DNA of 33,157 nt from Polaromonas sp. (lineage in GTDB: Bacteria > Pseudomonadota > Gammaproteobacteria > Burkholderiales > Burkholderiaceae_C). Both the position numbers and the translations under genes were made by a program. Positions 1 to 9,513 of this stretch are shown piece by piece. The stretch covers positions 1 through 33,157 of the forward strand of contig RDZZ01000048.1 of assembly GCA_004293655.1 (NCBI GenBank), in the 5' to 3' direction. Under the pieces are notes generated by a model, which was not told the origin of the DNA, did not search any database, and was given only the letters and a program-made list of their open reading frames with translations. Positions within the stretch are counted from its first letter, which is position 1. Each line of letters opens with the position of its first letter.

Positions 1-3000
1 CGCCCATCGCTGCGTACCACCCTGTTTTGCCCGACTTGCCCTGGCTGACCACCGGCCATGCCGAATGCGCCGTGCTTGCGACCATTGGACAAAATGCTGG
101 CGGTCATGGCTTCTAAAAAGCGCACACGACGAATCCCGCCATTGCCGCCGTGCCACTTGCCAGCGCCACCCGAGTTGGCGCGAATCTCGTAACTCTCCAG
201 CCGCACCGGAAAGCGGAACTCCAGAATCTCAGGGTCAGTCAAGCGTGAATTGGTCATGTGTGCCTGCACAACCGAGGTGCCATTGAAACCGCCAACAAGT
301 TGACCCCTTGCATCCGTGACGCCGCCTGCGCCACTGCCGCCTGAAATGGTTTCGTAATACTGATGCCTTTCATTGCCAAAGGTGAAGTTGTTCATCGTGC
401 ATTGCCCTGCTGCCATCACACCCAGCGCACCGTACAGCGCGTTGGTGATGCAGGTGGACGTCTCAACATTACCGGCCACCACCGACGCGGGTGGACTGGG
501 GTTGAGCATGCTGCCGGGCGGAATCATCACCTTGAGCGGTTTCAGGCAACCCGCATTCAGCGGAATATCGTCATCCACCAGCGTTCTGAAAACATACAGC
601 ACCGCCGCCATGCACACTGCCGTAGGTGCGTTGAAGTTGTTGGTTTGCTGCGCCGAGGTGCCGGTAAAGTCGATTTCTGCACTGCGGCTTTGGGTGTCCA
701 CCCGAATACTCACCTTGATCTGCGCGCCGTTGTCCAGCGGGAGGGTAAATTCACCGTTTTTTAACCTGGTGATCACGCGGCGTACTGACTCTTCGGCGTT
801 GTCTTGCACATGACCCATGTACGCCAGCACCGTGGGCAGGCTGAACTGCTCGACCATTTTGCGCAGCTCTTGCACACCTTTTTCATTGGCGGCAATCTGG
901 GCTTTCAGGTCGGCCATATTTTGCTGCGGATTTCTCGAAGGATATTCACCGCTTTTGAGCAGCGCGACCATTTCCGCCTCGCGCAACACGCCGCGCTCGA
1001 CCAGCAACACGTTGTTGATTTGCACGCCTTCTTCTTCAATACGGGTTGAAAACGGCGGCATGGAGCCTGGCGTGGTGCCACCAATGTCGGCGTGGTGGCC
1101 CCTGGAGCCCACATAAAACGTCGGATTGCTGGCTGTGCCCAAATAAACCGGGGTGATGACGGTGATGTCCGGCAAATGCGTACCGCCGTGGTACGGGTCG
1201 TTCAATGCATACACGTTGCCCGGTGCCATGCGGCCCGCATTTTCACGAATCACGGTTTTGATGCTCTCGCCCATCGAGCCCAGATGCACCGGCATGTGGG
1301 GCGCATTGGCAATGAGGTTGCCGGCCGTGTCAAACAGCGCACAACTGAAGTCCAGCCGCTCCTTGATGTTGACCGAATACGCGGTGTTTTGCAGTTGCAG
1401 CCCCATCTGCTCGGCAATGTTCATGAACAGGTTGTTGAACACTTCCAGCAGCACCGGGTCCACGGTCGTGCCTGCTGCAAATTCGATAGCACGTTCTGTC
1501 CGTCTGTCCAGCACCAGATGGTCAAAAGCCGTTAAATTTGCCTCCCAGCCCGGCTCGACCACGGTGGTGGCATTCTTCTCGGCAATGATGGCCGGGCCAG
1601 GGATGATGTCGCCGGGGCGCAGGTCTTCCCGCACCACCAGCGCCGCGTCGTGCCACTGCCCACCTGAATACATGCGGACGGTTTCACGTCTGGGAGCAGG
1701 GCGCGGCTCATGGACAGTGTGACGTGGCTCGGCAGGGGTATCCCCAGCGATCATGGACTCCACGGACACCGCTTCAACCACCAGGCCTTTGCCTTGCATC
1801 AAAAATGCAAAGCGCTGGCGGTAGGCCGCCTCAAAACCTGACTCGATCTGGTCCAGCGTGCCAAACGCCACGACAAGCGCTGCATCACTGCCGTCATACC
1901 GAACATGCACACGGTGGGCGGTAGTGATGTTGCCTGCATTGACTTGCTGGCGCTGCAGCTCATCTTCAGCTGTGCCCGCCAGGCGATTTAAAACTTCAGC
2001 AATTTCAGGCAAGGCACTGGCAGTCAGCTTCAATTCAATCGCTTGTTCCCGGATGACATTCTGATCTGCCAGACCCATGCCGTAAGCTGACAAAACCCCT
2101 GCCATCGGGTGAACGAACACCTTCGTCATGCCCAGTGCATCAGCCACCAGACAAGCATGCTGACCACCTGCGCCGCCAAAGCACTGCAGGGTGTAGCGGG
2201 TGACGTCGTAGCCACGCGCAACAGATATTTTCTTGATGGCGTTGGCCATCTGCTGTACAGCGATGTTGATGAAGCCCTCTGCAACCGTTTCAGCACTGCG
2301 GCCCGTCTGGCCTGCCAGGTCATTGAACTGGGCTGCAGCGGCCTCAAAACTCAGCGCTTCGTCTGCATTGGGGCCAAACACTTTGGGAAAGTAACGGGGT
2401 TGCACTTTACCGACCATCACATTGGCATCGGTCACAGCCAGCCTGCCACCGCGCCGGTAGCTCGCAGGGCCGGGGTTGGCACCTGCGCTTTGCGGGCCGA
2501 CGCGAAAGCGCTCACCGTCAAACTTCAAAATCGAGCCGCCACCCGCTGCCACGGTGTGAATGCTCATCATGGGCGCCCGCATGCGCACGCCAGCGACCTG
2601 CGTTTCAAACTCACGCTCGAACTCACCCGCGTAGTGCGACACATCGGTGGACGTGCCGCCCATGTCAAAGCCAATCACCTTGGCGTGGCCCGCCACGGCA
2701 GCTGTGCGGGCCATGCCGACAATACCGCCCGCCGGGCCACTCAAAATCGCGTCTTTGCCCTGAAACACATGCGCATCAGTCAACCCGCCCGACGACTGCA
2801 TGAAAAACAGTTTGACGCCCGGCATTTCACCTGCCACCTGCTCCACATAGCGGCGCAAAATAGGCGATAAATACGCGTCCACCACGGTGGTGTCGCCCCG
2901 GCTGACGAACTTCATCATCGGGCTGGTTTCATGCGACGTGCTGATTTGGGTGAAGCCCACTTCTTGCGCAATGCGCTTGGCAGCTTTCTCGTGCCCGGTA

Positions 3001-3551
3001 TAGCGGTAGCCGTGCATAAAAACAATCGCAACACTGCGCAACCCTTTGGCGTATTGCGTGAGCAGCTCTGTTTTTAATAGCGTCTCGTCTAGGGATTGCA
3101 GTATTTCGCCCTGCGCACCTACCCGCTCATGGGCTTGAATCACGGCGCTGTACAGCAGCTCTGGCAGCACCACGTTGCGGTCAAACAGGCGGGGACGGTT
3201 TTGGTAAGCGATGCGCAGTGCGTCCCTGAAGCCCTTGGTGGTCACGAGCAACGTCGGCTCGCCCTTGCGCTCTAGCAGCGCATTGGTCGCAACAGTGGTG
3301 CCCATCTTCACGCAATCGACGATATGGGCGCTTATCGCTTCGCCGGGTTTTAAACCCAGCAGATGGCGAATACCCGCCACGGCTGCATCGCGGTACTGCT
3401 CCGGGTTTTCACTGAGCAGTTTGTGGGTGACCAGCGTACCGTCAGGCTTTTTACCGACGATGTCGGTGAAGGTGCCGCCCCGGTCGATCCAGAACTGCCA
3501 GCGTTTGTCGCCTGTGCTTTGACTTGAAATAGGTGATGTGTCTTGCGTCAT
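1..3551 (-). CDS. oplaH: 5-oxoprolinase (ATP-hydrolysing), fused HyuA-HyuB type, cut at its C-terminus by the window edge
   Basis: This enzyme opens the ring of 5-oxoproline (pyroglutamate) with ATP to give glutamate, in the cytoplasm. I translated the minus strand from the ATG at 3551. The frame stays open to base 3 (1183 codons), and the family is usually about 1200-1220 residues, so only the last few dozen are missing. The N-terminus has the hydantoinase A motif [13 protein letters not shown] (residues 21-33). A second ATPase-fold motif, [10 protein letters not shown], lies near residue 297. The hydantoinase B half starts near residue 690 and ends in a Gly-rich tail ([16 protein letters not shown]) typical of the family. 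The gene starts 21 bp after the upstream TRAP receptor gene, so it is probably last in a catabolic operon. Both halves are in one frame, so this is the fused form and not separate HyuA/HyuB. N-methylhydantoinase is the main alternative; the transporter context favours 5-oxoprolinase. Confidence 0.9.
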   Translation of the reverse strand, partial: MTQDTSPISSQSTGDKRWQFWIDRGGTFTDIVGKKPDGTLVTHKLLSENPEQYRDAAVAGIRHLLGLKPGEAISAHIVDCVKMGTTVATNALLERKGEPTLLVTTKGFRDALRIAYQNRPRLFDRNVVLPELLYSAVIQAHERVGAQGEILQSLDETLLKTELLTQYAKGLRSVAIVFMHGYRYTGHEKAAKRIAQEVGFTQISTSHETSPMMKFVSRGDTTVVDAYLSPILRRYVEQVAGEMPGVKLFFMQSSGGLTDAHVFQGKDAILSGPAGGIVGMARTAAVAGHAKVIGFDMGGTSTDVSHYAGEFEREFETQVAGVRMRAPMMSIHTVAAGGGSILKFDGERFRVGPQSAGANPGPASYRRGGRLAVTDANVMVGKVQPRYFPKVFGPNADEALSFEAAAAQFNDLAGQTGRSAETVAEGFINIAVQQMANAIKKISVARGYDVTRYTLQCFGGAGGQHACLVADALGMTKVFVHPMAGVLSAYGMGLADQNVIREQAIELKLTASALPEIAEVLNRLAGTAEDELQRQQVNAGNITTAHRVHVRYDGSDAALVVAFGTLDQIESGFEAAYRQRFAFLMQGKGLVVEAVSVESMIAGDTPAEPRHTVHEPRPAPRRETVRMYSGGQWHDAALVVREDLRPGDIIPGPAIIAEKNATTVVEPGWEANLTAFDHLVLDRRTERAIEFAAGTTVDPVLLEVFNNLFMNIAEQMGLQLQNTAYSVNIKERLDFSCALFDTAGNLIANAPHMPVHLGSMGESIKTVIRENAGRMAPGNVYALNDPYHGGTHLPDITVITPVYLGTASNPTFYVGSRGHHADIGGTTPGSMPPFSTRIEEEGVQINNVLLVERGVLREAEMVALLKSGEYPSRNPQQNMADLKAQIAANEKGVQELRKMVEQFSLPTVLAYMGHVQDNAEESVRRVITRLKNGEFTLPLDNGAQIKVSIRVDTQSRSAEIDFTGTSAQQTNNFNAPTAVCMAAVLYVFRTLVDDDIPLNAGCLKPLKVMIPPGSMLNPSPPASVVAGNVETSTCITNALYGALGVMAAGQCTMNNFTFGNERHQYYETISGGSGAGGVTDARGQLVGGFNGTSVVQAHMTNSRLTDPEILEFRFPVRLESYEIRANSGGAGKWHGGNGGIRRVRFLEAMTASILSNGRKHGAFGMAGGQPGQVGQNRVVRSDG

Positions 3552-3572
3552 GTCTTCAATCTTCAGGGCTGG

Positions 3573-4556
3573 TTACTTAATATAGTACGGAACAAAAATG
3601 GTGTTGGCCTCATTGCCAACCGAGCGCACCCATTCGCGTGAGAGTTTTTCACCCATGCGTTTGATTTCGGTATCCACATCGGGCGGGATACGTTCAATTT
3701 TTACGCCGTTGGCGCGCAGCTCTTCTGTGGCGCTGCTGGCCAATGCCTGGCTCATCGCCCAGCCACGCGTTTGCGCATCGCCTGCGGCTTTCAGCACCGC
3801 AGCACGTACGTCAGGCTTCAATGCATCAAACGCCTTGGTGTTGACGAACACCACGTTTTTCGGGAACCAGGCATTGATCTCGTAGTAATACTTGATTGGC
3901 CCCCAGACCTTGTTTTCAACGCCCGTCAGCGCCGAGGTGATCATGCTGTCCATCCGCCCCTCAGCCAAGGCCTTGCCCACGTCGACCATAGCCACATCCA
4001 CAGGCTTGGCACCCAGCAGTTCGGCAATGCGCAGCGTCGTGGCGTTGTAGGTACGCATTTGCGTGCCTTTGAAGTCAGCCAAGCTGTGTACTGGTTTACT
4101 CGAATGCAGCCCCTGCGGCGGCCACGGTACGGCATACAGCGGCTTCAGCCCACGCTCTGCAAAGTGCTTTTCAATGCCTGGGCGCTGCAGCTTCCACAAC
4201 CGCTGCGCATCGCTGTAGGTGCTGACCACAAACGGCACCGAATCAGCCCCCGCAATCGGCATGTCTTTAACCATGCCAGTCATGATGGCTTCGCCCGCCT
4301 GGGCCACACCATCACGCACCGCCTGAGGGATGTCGGCCAGCTTGGCAAGCGTGCTGTTGGGGAAGACTTCTATCGTCAACTGACCACCACTGGCTACGCC
4401 GACTTCACGCGCAAATTGGGCAATATTTTGGGTGTGGAATGACTCTGCTCGATAGCCTGTGGCAAGCTTCCAGTGGGTGGCAGCTGGTGAAACCCCCGGC
4501 GTTTGGGCAAAGCTGACGCTGGCCGCAAGCATTGCAGCATACAAAATGAACTTCAT
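3573..4556 (-). CDS. TRAP transporter solute-binding protein, DctP family (second receptor of the minus-strand operon)
   Basis: This is a periplasmic receptor for a TRAP transporter, 327 aa. It has a signal peptide (residues 1-18, ending SVSFAQ) and the DctP fold signature. Residues 143-149 read VPWPPQG. The segment KGTQMRTYN carries the conserved carboxylate-binding arginine (R168). The motif NAWFPKN follows in the C-terminal half. These blocks are shared with the other two receptors here (6579-7547 and 9519-10484) and with the pyroglutamate-binding DctP subfamily known from Bordetella. It is the most divergent of the three, with an insertion of about eight residues after the signal peptide. 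It starts 42 bp after the large permease gene and ends 21 bp before the 5-oxoprolinase gene. It may broaden the substrate range or affinity of the adjacent permease. The ligand is inferred, not shown. Confidence 0.9.
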   Translation of the reverse strand: MKFILYAAMLAASVSFAQTPGVSPAATHWKLATGYRAESFHTQNIAQFAREVGVASGGQLTIEVFPNSTLAKLADIPQAVRDGVAQAGEAIMTGMVKDMPIAGADSVPFVVSTYSDAQRLWKLQRPGIEKHFAERGLKPLYAVPWPPQGLHSSKPVHSLADFKGTQMRTYNATTLRIAELLGAKPVDVAMVDVGKALAEGRMDSMITSALTGVENKVWGPIKYYYEINAWFPKNVVFVNTKAFDALKPDVRAAVLKAAGDAQTRGWAMSQALASSATEELRANGVKIERIPPDVDTEIKRMGEKLSREWVRSVGNEANTIFVPYYIK

Positions 4557-4598
4557 GGGGTGCGACTGGTTGAAAAGACAATAAAAGTTGTCGGGCGA

Positions 4599-5894
4599 TC
4601 AAGTCATCTTGTTCGGTAGCCAGAGAACAATGTCCTGAAAGAAATACGTACCCAGCACTGCTGCAAACAACAACGCAAACAGAGGTAAGGCCGTGCGTGC
4701 GATGTAGGTGATCTCTTTTTTGGTCAGCCCCTGAATCACGAAAAGATTGAACCCGACTGGCGGCGTGATCTGTGCCATCTCCACCACCAGAACGATGAAG
4801 ATGCCAAACCAGATCAGGTCCAGCCCGGCGGCTTGCACCGTTGGCAGCAGAACCGCCACCGTGAGAACCACCATGCTGATGCCGTCCAGAAAGCAGCCCA
4901 GCACAACAAAGAAACCTGTCAGCAGCAAAATCAAACCGAACGGCGGCAGGTTCAGGCTGCCGATAAATTCAGCCAGGTGACGCGGCAGGCCAATAAAGCC
5001 CATCGCCAGTGTCAGGAAAGCAGCACCCGCCAGAATCAGACCAATCATGCAGTACACGCGGCAACCGGCCACCAGGCCTTCTTTGAACTTGACCCAGGTC
5101 AATGAGCCTTCAATGGCCGACAACAGCAGCGAGCCCGCTACACCCAGTGCAGCCGCTTCAGTGGCGGTGGCAATGCCTGAATAGATGGAGCCCAACACCA
5201 ACGCAATCAGCGACACCACAGGGATCAGGTGGCGTGAGGCGTAGAGCTTTTGCATGAAGCTCATGCCCTCATCGGCTTTGGGAATCTTGCCTGGGTTCAG
5301 CAACGACCAGACGACGATGTAGCCGGAAAACAGCATTGCCAACAGCAAGCCCGGAATCACCCCGGCGATGAACAGTTTGGTGATTGACACGTTGGCTGCA
5401 ACACCATACACAATCATGATGATCGACGGCGGGATAAGCAAACCCAGCGTGCCAGCACCGGCCAGTGTGCCGATAGAAATATCTTCCGGGTAGCCGCGCT
5501 TTTTAAGCTCAGGCAGCGCGATCTTGCCAATCGTGGCGCAAGTGGCCGCCGACGAGCCAGACACCGCTGCAAAAATCGTGCAGCCAATCACATTGACGTG
5601 CAGCAGACGGCCTGGCAGGCGGTTTAGCCAGGGCGCCAAGCCTTTGAACATGTCTTGGCTCAGTTTGCTGCGAAACAAAATTTCGCCCATCCACAAGAAC
5701 AGCGGCAAAGCCGTCAGCGTCCAGCTGGATGTGGAGCCCCAGATCGTCAGCACCATGCTGTCGCCCACCGGGCGGCTGGTAAACAGCTCCATCGCCAGCA
5801 GTGCCACGCCCAGCAGCGACATGCCGATCCAGGCACCTGAGCCGAGCACGGCAAACAGCAGCACAATTAAAAACAGGGTGACAAAAATTTCCAT
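4599..5894 (-). CDS. TRAP transporter large permease subunit, DctM family
   Basis: This is the sodium-coupled transport subunit of a TRAP system, in the inner membrane. I place the start at ATG 5894 (MEIFVTLFLIVLLF). It is preceded by AGAG-type spacing and gives 431 aa with about 12 hydrophobic segments. The open frame extends upstream to 5978, but that part overlaps the end of the small-subunit gene and reads as non-hydrophobic filler. Family motifs include AVSGSSAATCATIGK, GAGTLGLLIPPSIIMI and, near the C-terminus, EMAQITPPVGFNLFV. It is very similar, by eye, to the plus-strand paralogue at 11038-12333, which has exactly the same length. It lies 31 bp after dctQ and 42 bp before a second receptor gene. 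Confidence 0.95.
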   Translation of the reverse strand: MEIFVTLFLIVLLFAVLGSGAWIGMSLLGVALLAMELFTSRPVGDSMVLTIWGSTSSWTLTALPLFLWMGEILFRSKLSQDMFKGLAPWLNRLPGRLLHVNVIGCTIFAAVSGSSAATCATIGKIALPELKKRGYPEDISIGTLAGAGTLGLLIPPSIIMIVYGVAANVSITKLFIAGVIPGLLLAMLFSGYIVVWSLLNPGKIPKADEGMSFMQKLYASRHLIPVVSLIALVLGSIYSGIATATEAAALGVAGSLLLSAIEGSLTWVKFKEGLVAGCRVYCMIGLILAGAAFLTLAMGFIGLPRHLAEFIGSLNLPPFGLILLLTGFFVVLGCFLDGISMVVLTVAVLLPTVQAAGLDLIWFGIFIVLVVEMAQITPPVGFNLFVIQGLTKKEITYIARTALPLFALLFAAVLGTYFFQDIVLWLPNKMT

Positions 5895-5925
5895 GATGTT
5901 TTCTCTTTTTTTAGTTGGAAATGAA

Positions 5926-6441
5926 TTACTCGGTCTTGGCCAACTCACCCTCAATGGGCGCATCAAAAAACGGGCCACCCGTCATGCGGGCAACCAAAGC
6001 ATGCAAGAAAGCAATGGCAAAACCAATGCAGCCCAACGCCATCGCCAGTTGTGGAATCCACAGTGGCGAGGCATCAGCCGACGGTGACACGTCATGGGTG
6101 GTGTACGACACCCAGACCAGCCGACAGGCAAACCAGGCCAGGTACACACCGAGGCTTGACGCAGCCAACAAGCACCAGTACTCCAGCACGTTTTGCGCCC
6201 CAGCAGGCAGGCGCTGCATAACCAGCGTGACGCGGATGTGGTCGCCGTGCTTGAGCGTGCTGGGCAGTGCCAGAAACAGCGTGGCGGCAATCGCATACCC
6301 CGCATAGGCATCCAGACCTTGGATATCCCAGCGCAGCTCACGTGCTGCAACGCCGAGCATGATGGATGCAAACGCCAGCAGCATGGACAGGCACGACAGA
6401 AACATCAGAAAACGGTAGAACTTGTCCATCATGCCTGGCAT
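5926..6441 (-). CDS. TRAP transporter small permease subunit, DctQ family
   Basis: This is the four-helix small membrane subunit that pairs with DctM in TRAP transporters. It has 171 aa. Hydrophobic segments lie near residues 10-30, 45-62, 85-105 and 128-150. The conserved blocks LDAYAGYAIAA and HGDHIRVTLV fall between helices, and SPLWIPQLAMALG precedes the last helix. These match the paralogue at 10491-11003. The start at 6441 is set by an AGGAG box (6448-6452) about 7 bp upstream. The upstream gap to the receptor gene is 137 bp and holds inverted repeats, so expression of receptor and permease may be uncoupled. The downstream gap to dctM is 31 bp. Confidence 0.92.
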   Translation of the reverse strand: MPGMMDKFYRFLMFLSCLSMLLAFASIMLGVAARELRWDIQGLDAYAGYAIAATLFLALPSTLKHGDHIRVTLVMQRLPAGAQNVLEYWCLLAASSLGVYLAWFACRLVWVSYTTHDVSPSADASPLWIPQLAMALGCIGFAIAFLHALVARMTGGPFFDAPIEGELAKTE

Positions 6442-6476
6442 GGTGTACTCCTGGTGGAATGGGTCATAAAAAGTCG

Positions 6477-6533
6477 ATAGCCTGCTATGTATTCAATAGC
6501 TGCTTGCGAGCGTGTTTATTGCTTAAAAAGCAA
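6477..6533. repeat. Inverted repeats in the gap between the receptor and small-permease genes
   Basis: Two small perfect inverted repeats lie in this 137-bp gap: ATAGC-CT-GCTAT (6477-6488) and TTGCTT-AAA-AAGCAA (6519-6533). Between them is a stretch containing AATAGCTGCTTGCG, which resembles, from memory, short intergenic repeats seen in Comamonadaceae genomes. The RNA hairpins could trim or pause the message after the receptor gene, as periplasmic receptors are often made in excess over permeases. That role is inference only. Confidence 0.35.
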
Positions 6534-6578
6534 ATATGAGCAACAAATACGGCTTAAAAAATCAAAGAAATCAACCGG

Positions 6579-7547
6579 TCACTTTTTGCGAAAGGCATCC
6601 ACAATGCCCTGGCCATCTGTACCAGCGGTTTTCAGCCAGTCGCCCGTCATGGCGTCACCAATCGCCATCAACTCTTTGCGCAGCGCGTCGCTAGGTGGGG
6701 CGATCTTCATGCCTTTGGCGCCCAGTTCCTTGACAAACTCGGTATCTTTTTGCTCGCTCATGGCCCAACCGCGTGTTTCTGCCGCAGCAGCGGCTTTCAA
6801 CACCAGCTCTTGCGTGGGCTTGTCCAGCGCGTCGAATGCCTTTTGGCTCACGACGGTTGCGTTTCGTGGCAGCCAGGCGTTAACCGGGTAGAAAAATTTG
6901 GTTTGCTCAAACAGTTTGTTTTCAACACCGCTGGCGCTGGACGTCAAAAAGTTTTCAACCGTGCCAGTTGCCAGTGCCTGACCCAGTTCAGCCAGTTGAA
7001 TGGTGGTGGGTTGCGCCTTGAGCATTTGCGCAATACGGGTGGTGGCCGGGTTGTAAGCGCGCATTTTGGTGCCCTTCAAGTCGTCCGGGCCTTTGATTTC
7101 CTTGACCGAATACAGTGACTGACCAGGCCAGGGCACCGAGAACAGCATCTTCATGCCCTGGCTGGCCAGCAGCTTTTCAAGCGCAGGTTTTGATGCGACG
7201 TACAGCTTGCGCGACTCAACATAGTTGGTGGCCAAAAACGGGATCGAGTCCACACCAAACAATGGGTTTTCATTGGCTGCGCCTGACAATAAAAATTCGC
7301 CTGCTGGCGTTTGGCCGGTTTGCACCGCACGCTTGATCTCGTTGGCTTTGTACAGCGAGCCATTGGCGTGCAAGGTGATTTTGAGTTTGCCAGCGGTGGC
7401 TTTGTCAACATCATTGGCAAAGAGTTGCACGTTTTCAGTCTGAAAGCTGCCGACTGCGTAGCCCGTAGGTAAGTCCCATTTGGTTTGTGCAAAAGCGGCA
7501 CCAAAGGCAGAAGCCGCAGCCAGGGATATCAGCAGTTTTTTCATCAT
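6579..7547 (-). CDS. TRAP transporter solute-binding protein, pyroglutamate-receptor (DctP6/7-like) type
   Basis: This is a periplasmic receptor of 322 aa. The signal peptide covers residues 1-20 (MMKKLLISLAAASAFG...AFAQ). The mature protein begins QTKWDLPTGY, almost the same as the start of the plus-strand receptor (QTKWDLPSAY). Key family blocks are IKRAVQTGQ, VPWPGQ (138-143), KMRAYNPATTR with the ligand-carboxylate arginine R163, and NAWLPRNA. In the Bordetella subfamily with this signature, crystal structures showed bound pyroglutamate (from memory). The start at 7547 is supported by a GGAGA box 6 bp upstream; a second ATG follows immediately. It lies 33 bp after the DUF1445 gene and upstream of dctQ and dctM, so it is the cognate receptor of that permease. 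Confidence 0.93.
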   Translation of the reverse strand: MMKKLLISLAAASAFGAAFAQTKWDLPTGYAVGSFQTENVQLFANDVDKATAGKLKITLHANGSLYKANEIKRAVQTGQTPAGEFLLSGAANENPLFGVDSIPFLATNYVESRKLYVASKPALEKLLASQGMKMLFSVPWPGQSLYSVKEIKGPDDLKGTKMRAYNPATTRIAQMLKAQPTTIQLAELGQALATGTVENFLTSSASGVENKLFEQTKFFYPVNAWLPRNATVVSQKAFDALDKPTQELVLKAAAAAETRGWAMSEQKDTEFVKELGAKGMKIAPPSDALRKELMAIGDAMTGDWLKTAGTDGQGIVDAFRKK

Positions 7548-7580
7548 CAGAGTTCTCCAGTTAAAAATGTCGAAGGCGAG

Positions 7581-8375
7581 TTAAAAAGTGGCAAGTTCGT
7601 GATTCAAGAGGTCAGTGATCAGCATCGCCCCGGGGGCATGGGTGATGCAGAACTCGGGGCGCGCCTGGGCAATGGCGGCTTGCGGGGTCACGCCGCAAGC
7701 CCAAAAAACAGGCACTTCGCCGGGCATCACCTCGACAGCATCGCCATAGTCGGGCGCGCTCAAGTCAGTGATACCAATTTGGGTGGGGTCACCAATATGA
7801 ACCGGCGCGCCATGCACATTGGGAAAACGCGTGGTGATTTGAATGGCACGAATTGCATCTGATGCGCTCAAGGGCCGCATCGACACCACCATGGGGCCGC
7901 TGAAAACGCCCGCAGGCGTTGTGGCAATGTTGCTGCGGTACATCGCCACGTTGCGGTTTTGGGCGATGTGGCGCAGTGGTATGCCAGCTTGCAGCAAGGC
8001 CTCTTCAAATGAAAACGAGCAGCCAATCACAAACGTGACCAGATCATCACGCCACAATTGACGGATGTCAGTGGGCTGATCGGTCAACACGCCATCACGC
8101 CAGACGCGGTAGCGCGGCAGGTCAGTGCGGATGTCAATGTCTGCGCCCAGGCTTGGCAACAAAGATTCACCAGGCTCACTGACTGCCAGCAAGGGGCAGG
8201 GTTTAGGGTTGCGCTGGCAGTAGCACAAAAAATCATGGGCCAACGCACTCGGCAAAATGACCACATTGCCCTGCACATGGCCTTCAGCCAGGCCGCTGGT
8301 GTGACCTGAAAATTCACCGCTGCGAATGGCAACTCGGGCATTGACTGACTTATTGACAGAGGAAAGAGCACTCAT
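7581..8375 (-). CDS. DUF1445 family protein (YcsI / putative hydro-lyase / D-glutamate cyclase-like)
   Basis: This is a cytoplasmic protein of 264 aa. It belongs to the DUF1445 family (Bacillus YcsI), recognised by GCSFSFE (residues 118-124), GPMVVSMRP (160-168), the FWACGVTPQ segment and [11 protein letters not shown] near the C-terminus. The length is usual for the family. ATG 8375 is preferred: a GGAGA box lies 8 bp upstream, while the TTG at 8378 would be too close. Database names call it a putative hydro-lyase. The same domain is the N-terminal part of the mammalian D-glutamate cyclase, which makes 5-oxo-D-proline, and YcsI lies in a 5-oxoprolinase locus in Bacillus (both from memory). 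Here it opens an operon ending in 5-oxoprolinase, which fits a role in glutamate/5-oxoproline chemistry. Its own activity is not established. Confidence 0.88.
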   Translation of the reverse strand: MSALSSVNKSVNARVAIRSGEFSGHTSGLAEGHVQGNVVILPSALAHDFLCYCQRNPKPCPLLAVSEPGESLLPSLGADIDIRTDLPRYRVWRDGVLTDQPTDIRQLWRDDLVTFVIGCSFSFEEALLQAGIPLRHIAQNRNVAMYRSNIATTPAGVFSGPMVVSMRPLSASDAIRAIQITTRFPNVHGAPVHIGDPTQIGITDLSAPDYGDAVEVMPGEVPVFWACGVTPQAAIAQARPEFCITHAPGAMLITDLLNHELATF

Positions 8376-8405
8376 CAAAACTTCTCCGCATCCGTTTGGA
8401 TTTCC

Positions 8406-8423
8406 GTGTCATTTGTATGACAC
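8406..8423. promoter_or_regulatory. Perfect palindrome GTGTCAT-TTGT-ATGACAC, candidate operator
   Basis: A perfect 7-bp inverted repeat with a 4-bp centre lies 31-48 bp upstream of the DUF1445 start codon, in the gap after lysR. The symmetry and position suggest a dimeric regulator site controlling the minus-strand operon, perhaps the neighbouring LysR protein or a GntR-type regulator encoded elsewhere. This is seen directly as sequence; the function is inference. Confidence 0.5.
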
Positions 8424-8492
8424 TGTTGACTGATGGACGGATTGTGAGAGCGCTTGAAGCCTTTCGCAAATTCAAAATTTTTCGCTTGCAGT

Positions 8493-8507
8493 ATCGATTT
8501 TTTCGAT
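8493..8507 (-). terminator. Small hairpin just after lysR, weak terminator candidate
   Basis: ATCGA and TCGAT arms flank a 5-base homopolymer centre (8498-8502), three bases past the lysR stop codon. The stem is only 5 bp and no strong U tract follows on the minus strand, so read-through from lysR into the DUF1445 operon remains possible. Confidence 0.2.
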
Positions 8508-8509
8508 GA

Positions 8510-9424
8510 CTAGGGTTTACCTTTGGGTGACTTTTTAGGCACGATTTTGGTGCTTCCGGTAAAGGCCAAGGCCGACTCCAGCACCACGTCCACACTGTCT
8601 GAACTGGGGTCTATCCGGTAGCTGGCATGAATGGGCAGGGCCTCCACTTTTGCATCGACAGCCAGTGGTTTGAGTCTGGCAAAGCCTTTCATTCGGGCCA
8701 CTGCGGCACGCGGCAGAAGTGCCACACCAAAGCCGCCCTGCACCAATTGCACCATCGCGGAAATAGATGAAATCGCATGCACCTTCTTGGGGTCCAGGCG
8801 GTGTTTTTTAAACAGGTCCAGCAGCGTGACATGCGGCTGTGAGCCTTTTTGAAAGGTCAGCAGCTCCATGTCGGCCAGTTCGGCCACGCTGTAACTTCTC
8901 TTTTTATGCAACAGTGGGTTGCCGACAAACGCCATGTCCATGGGCGGCAAGACATGGTTGCGCACGCCCGTGCTGGCCGCAGGCAGTGCGGCAAACACCA
9001 CATCAAGTGCGCCGCGCGTGACCAGCTCCATCAAAATCGGTGTGGTCTCCACTGTGAGTTCCAGCTCCAGGCCAGGATGGTCAGCACGCAGTTTTTCCAG
9101 CCAGGGGATCAGCCATGAATGCAGCACCGACTCAATGGCGCCGATGCGCATGCTGACGGCCATTTGCTGGGCTGAACCCATTTCCCGCTTGACCTCCCGC
9201 TGCAAGGCCAGCAGCTTGTCGGCATAAACCAGAAAGCGCGCGCCCGCAGTTGTCAGCCTGAACTGCTTGTCACCCCGGTCCAGCAGCAGCACGCCCAGCT
9301 CGTCCTCCAGCGTGGAAATACGGCTGGACATGGCCGATTGCGTCAGGTGCAGCTTTTCAGCGGCACGAGATATGCTTTTAAGAGATGCGACCCAGTAAAA
9401 GGCTTCAACAAAACGCAGGTTCAT
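8510..9424 (-). CDS. LysR-type transcriptional regulator
   Basis: This is a 304-aa DNA-binding regulator with the usual LysR layout. An N-terminal winged helix-turn-helix (helix residues 17-36, SISRAAEKLHLTQSAMSSRI) is followed by a periplasmic-binding-protein-like effector domain from about residue 90. That domain contains VETTPILMELVTRGALDVVF and GGFGVALLPRAAVARM. The start ATG at 9424 gives the canonical first residues MNLRFVEAF. It is encoded 94 bp away from the divergent plus-strand TRAP receptor and upstream of the minus-strand uptake/5-oxoprolinase operon, so it probably controls one or both. The effector is probably 5-oxoproline or a related compound, by context only. LysR proteins usually bind T-N11-A-type palindromes in such divergent gaps. 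Confidence 0.93.
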   Translation of the reverse strand: MNLRFVEAFYWVASLKSISRAAEKLHLTQSAMSSRISTLEDELGVLLLDRGDKQFRLTTAGARFLVYADKLLALQREVKREMGSAQQMAVSMRIGAIESVLHSWLIPWLEKLRADHPGLELELTVETTPILMELVTRGALDVVFAALPAASTGVRNHVLPPMDMAFVGNPLLHKKRSYSVAELADMELLTFQKGSQPHVTLLDLFKKHRLDPKKVHAISSISAMVQLVQGGFGVALLPRAAVARMKGFARLKPLAVDAKVEALPIHASYRIDPSSDSVDVVLESALAFTGSTKIVPKKSPKGKP

Positions 9425-9470
9425 GGTGACGATGCAGTCTGGGGTATGCCCGATAGTGTTCGCACAGTGT

Positions 9471-9513
9471 TTGCCAGTAATATAAGTTCACTCATTTTTA
9501 TACCGTTTTGGAG
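9471..9513 (+). promoter_or_regulatory. lysR/TRAP-receptor divergent regulatory region and ribosome binding site
   Basis: The 94-bp divergent gap contains TTGCCA (9471-9476), a possible -35 element, and the inverted repeat TATAA-N12-TTATA (9481-9502), an AT-rich dyad of the size bound by LysR proteins. GGAG at 9510-9513 is the ribosome binding site, 5 bp before ATG 9519. No well-spaced -10 box can be fixed with confidence. Confidence 0.4.

Noticed and set aside
1-3551. Separate HyuA and HyuB genes
   Set aside because: The minus-strand frame is continuous from the A-domain start to the B-domain tail, so it is one fused protein.
5895-5978. N-terminal extension of the first DctM reading frame
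   Set aside because: It overlaps dctQ, lacks a ribosome site, and disagrees with the length of the paralogue, which is 431 aa like the form started at 5894.
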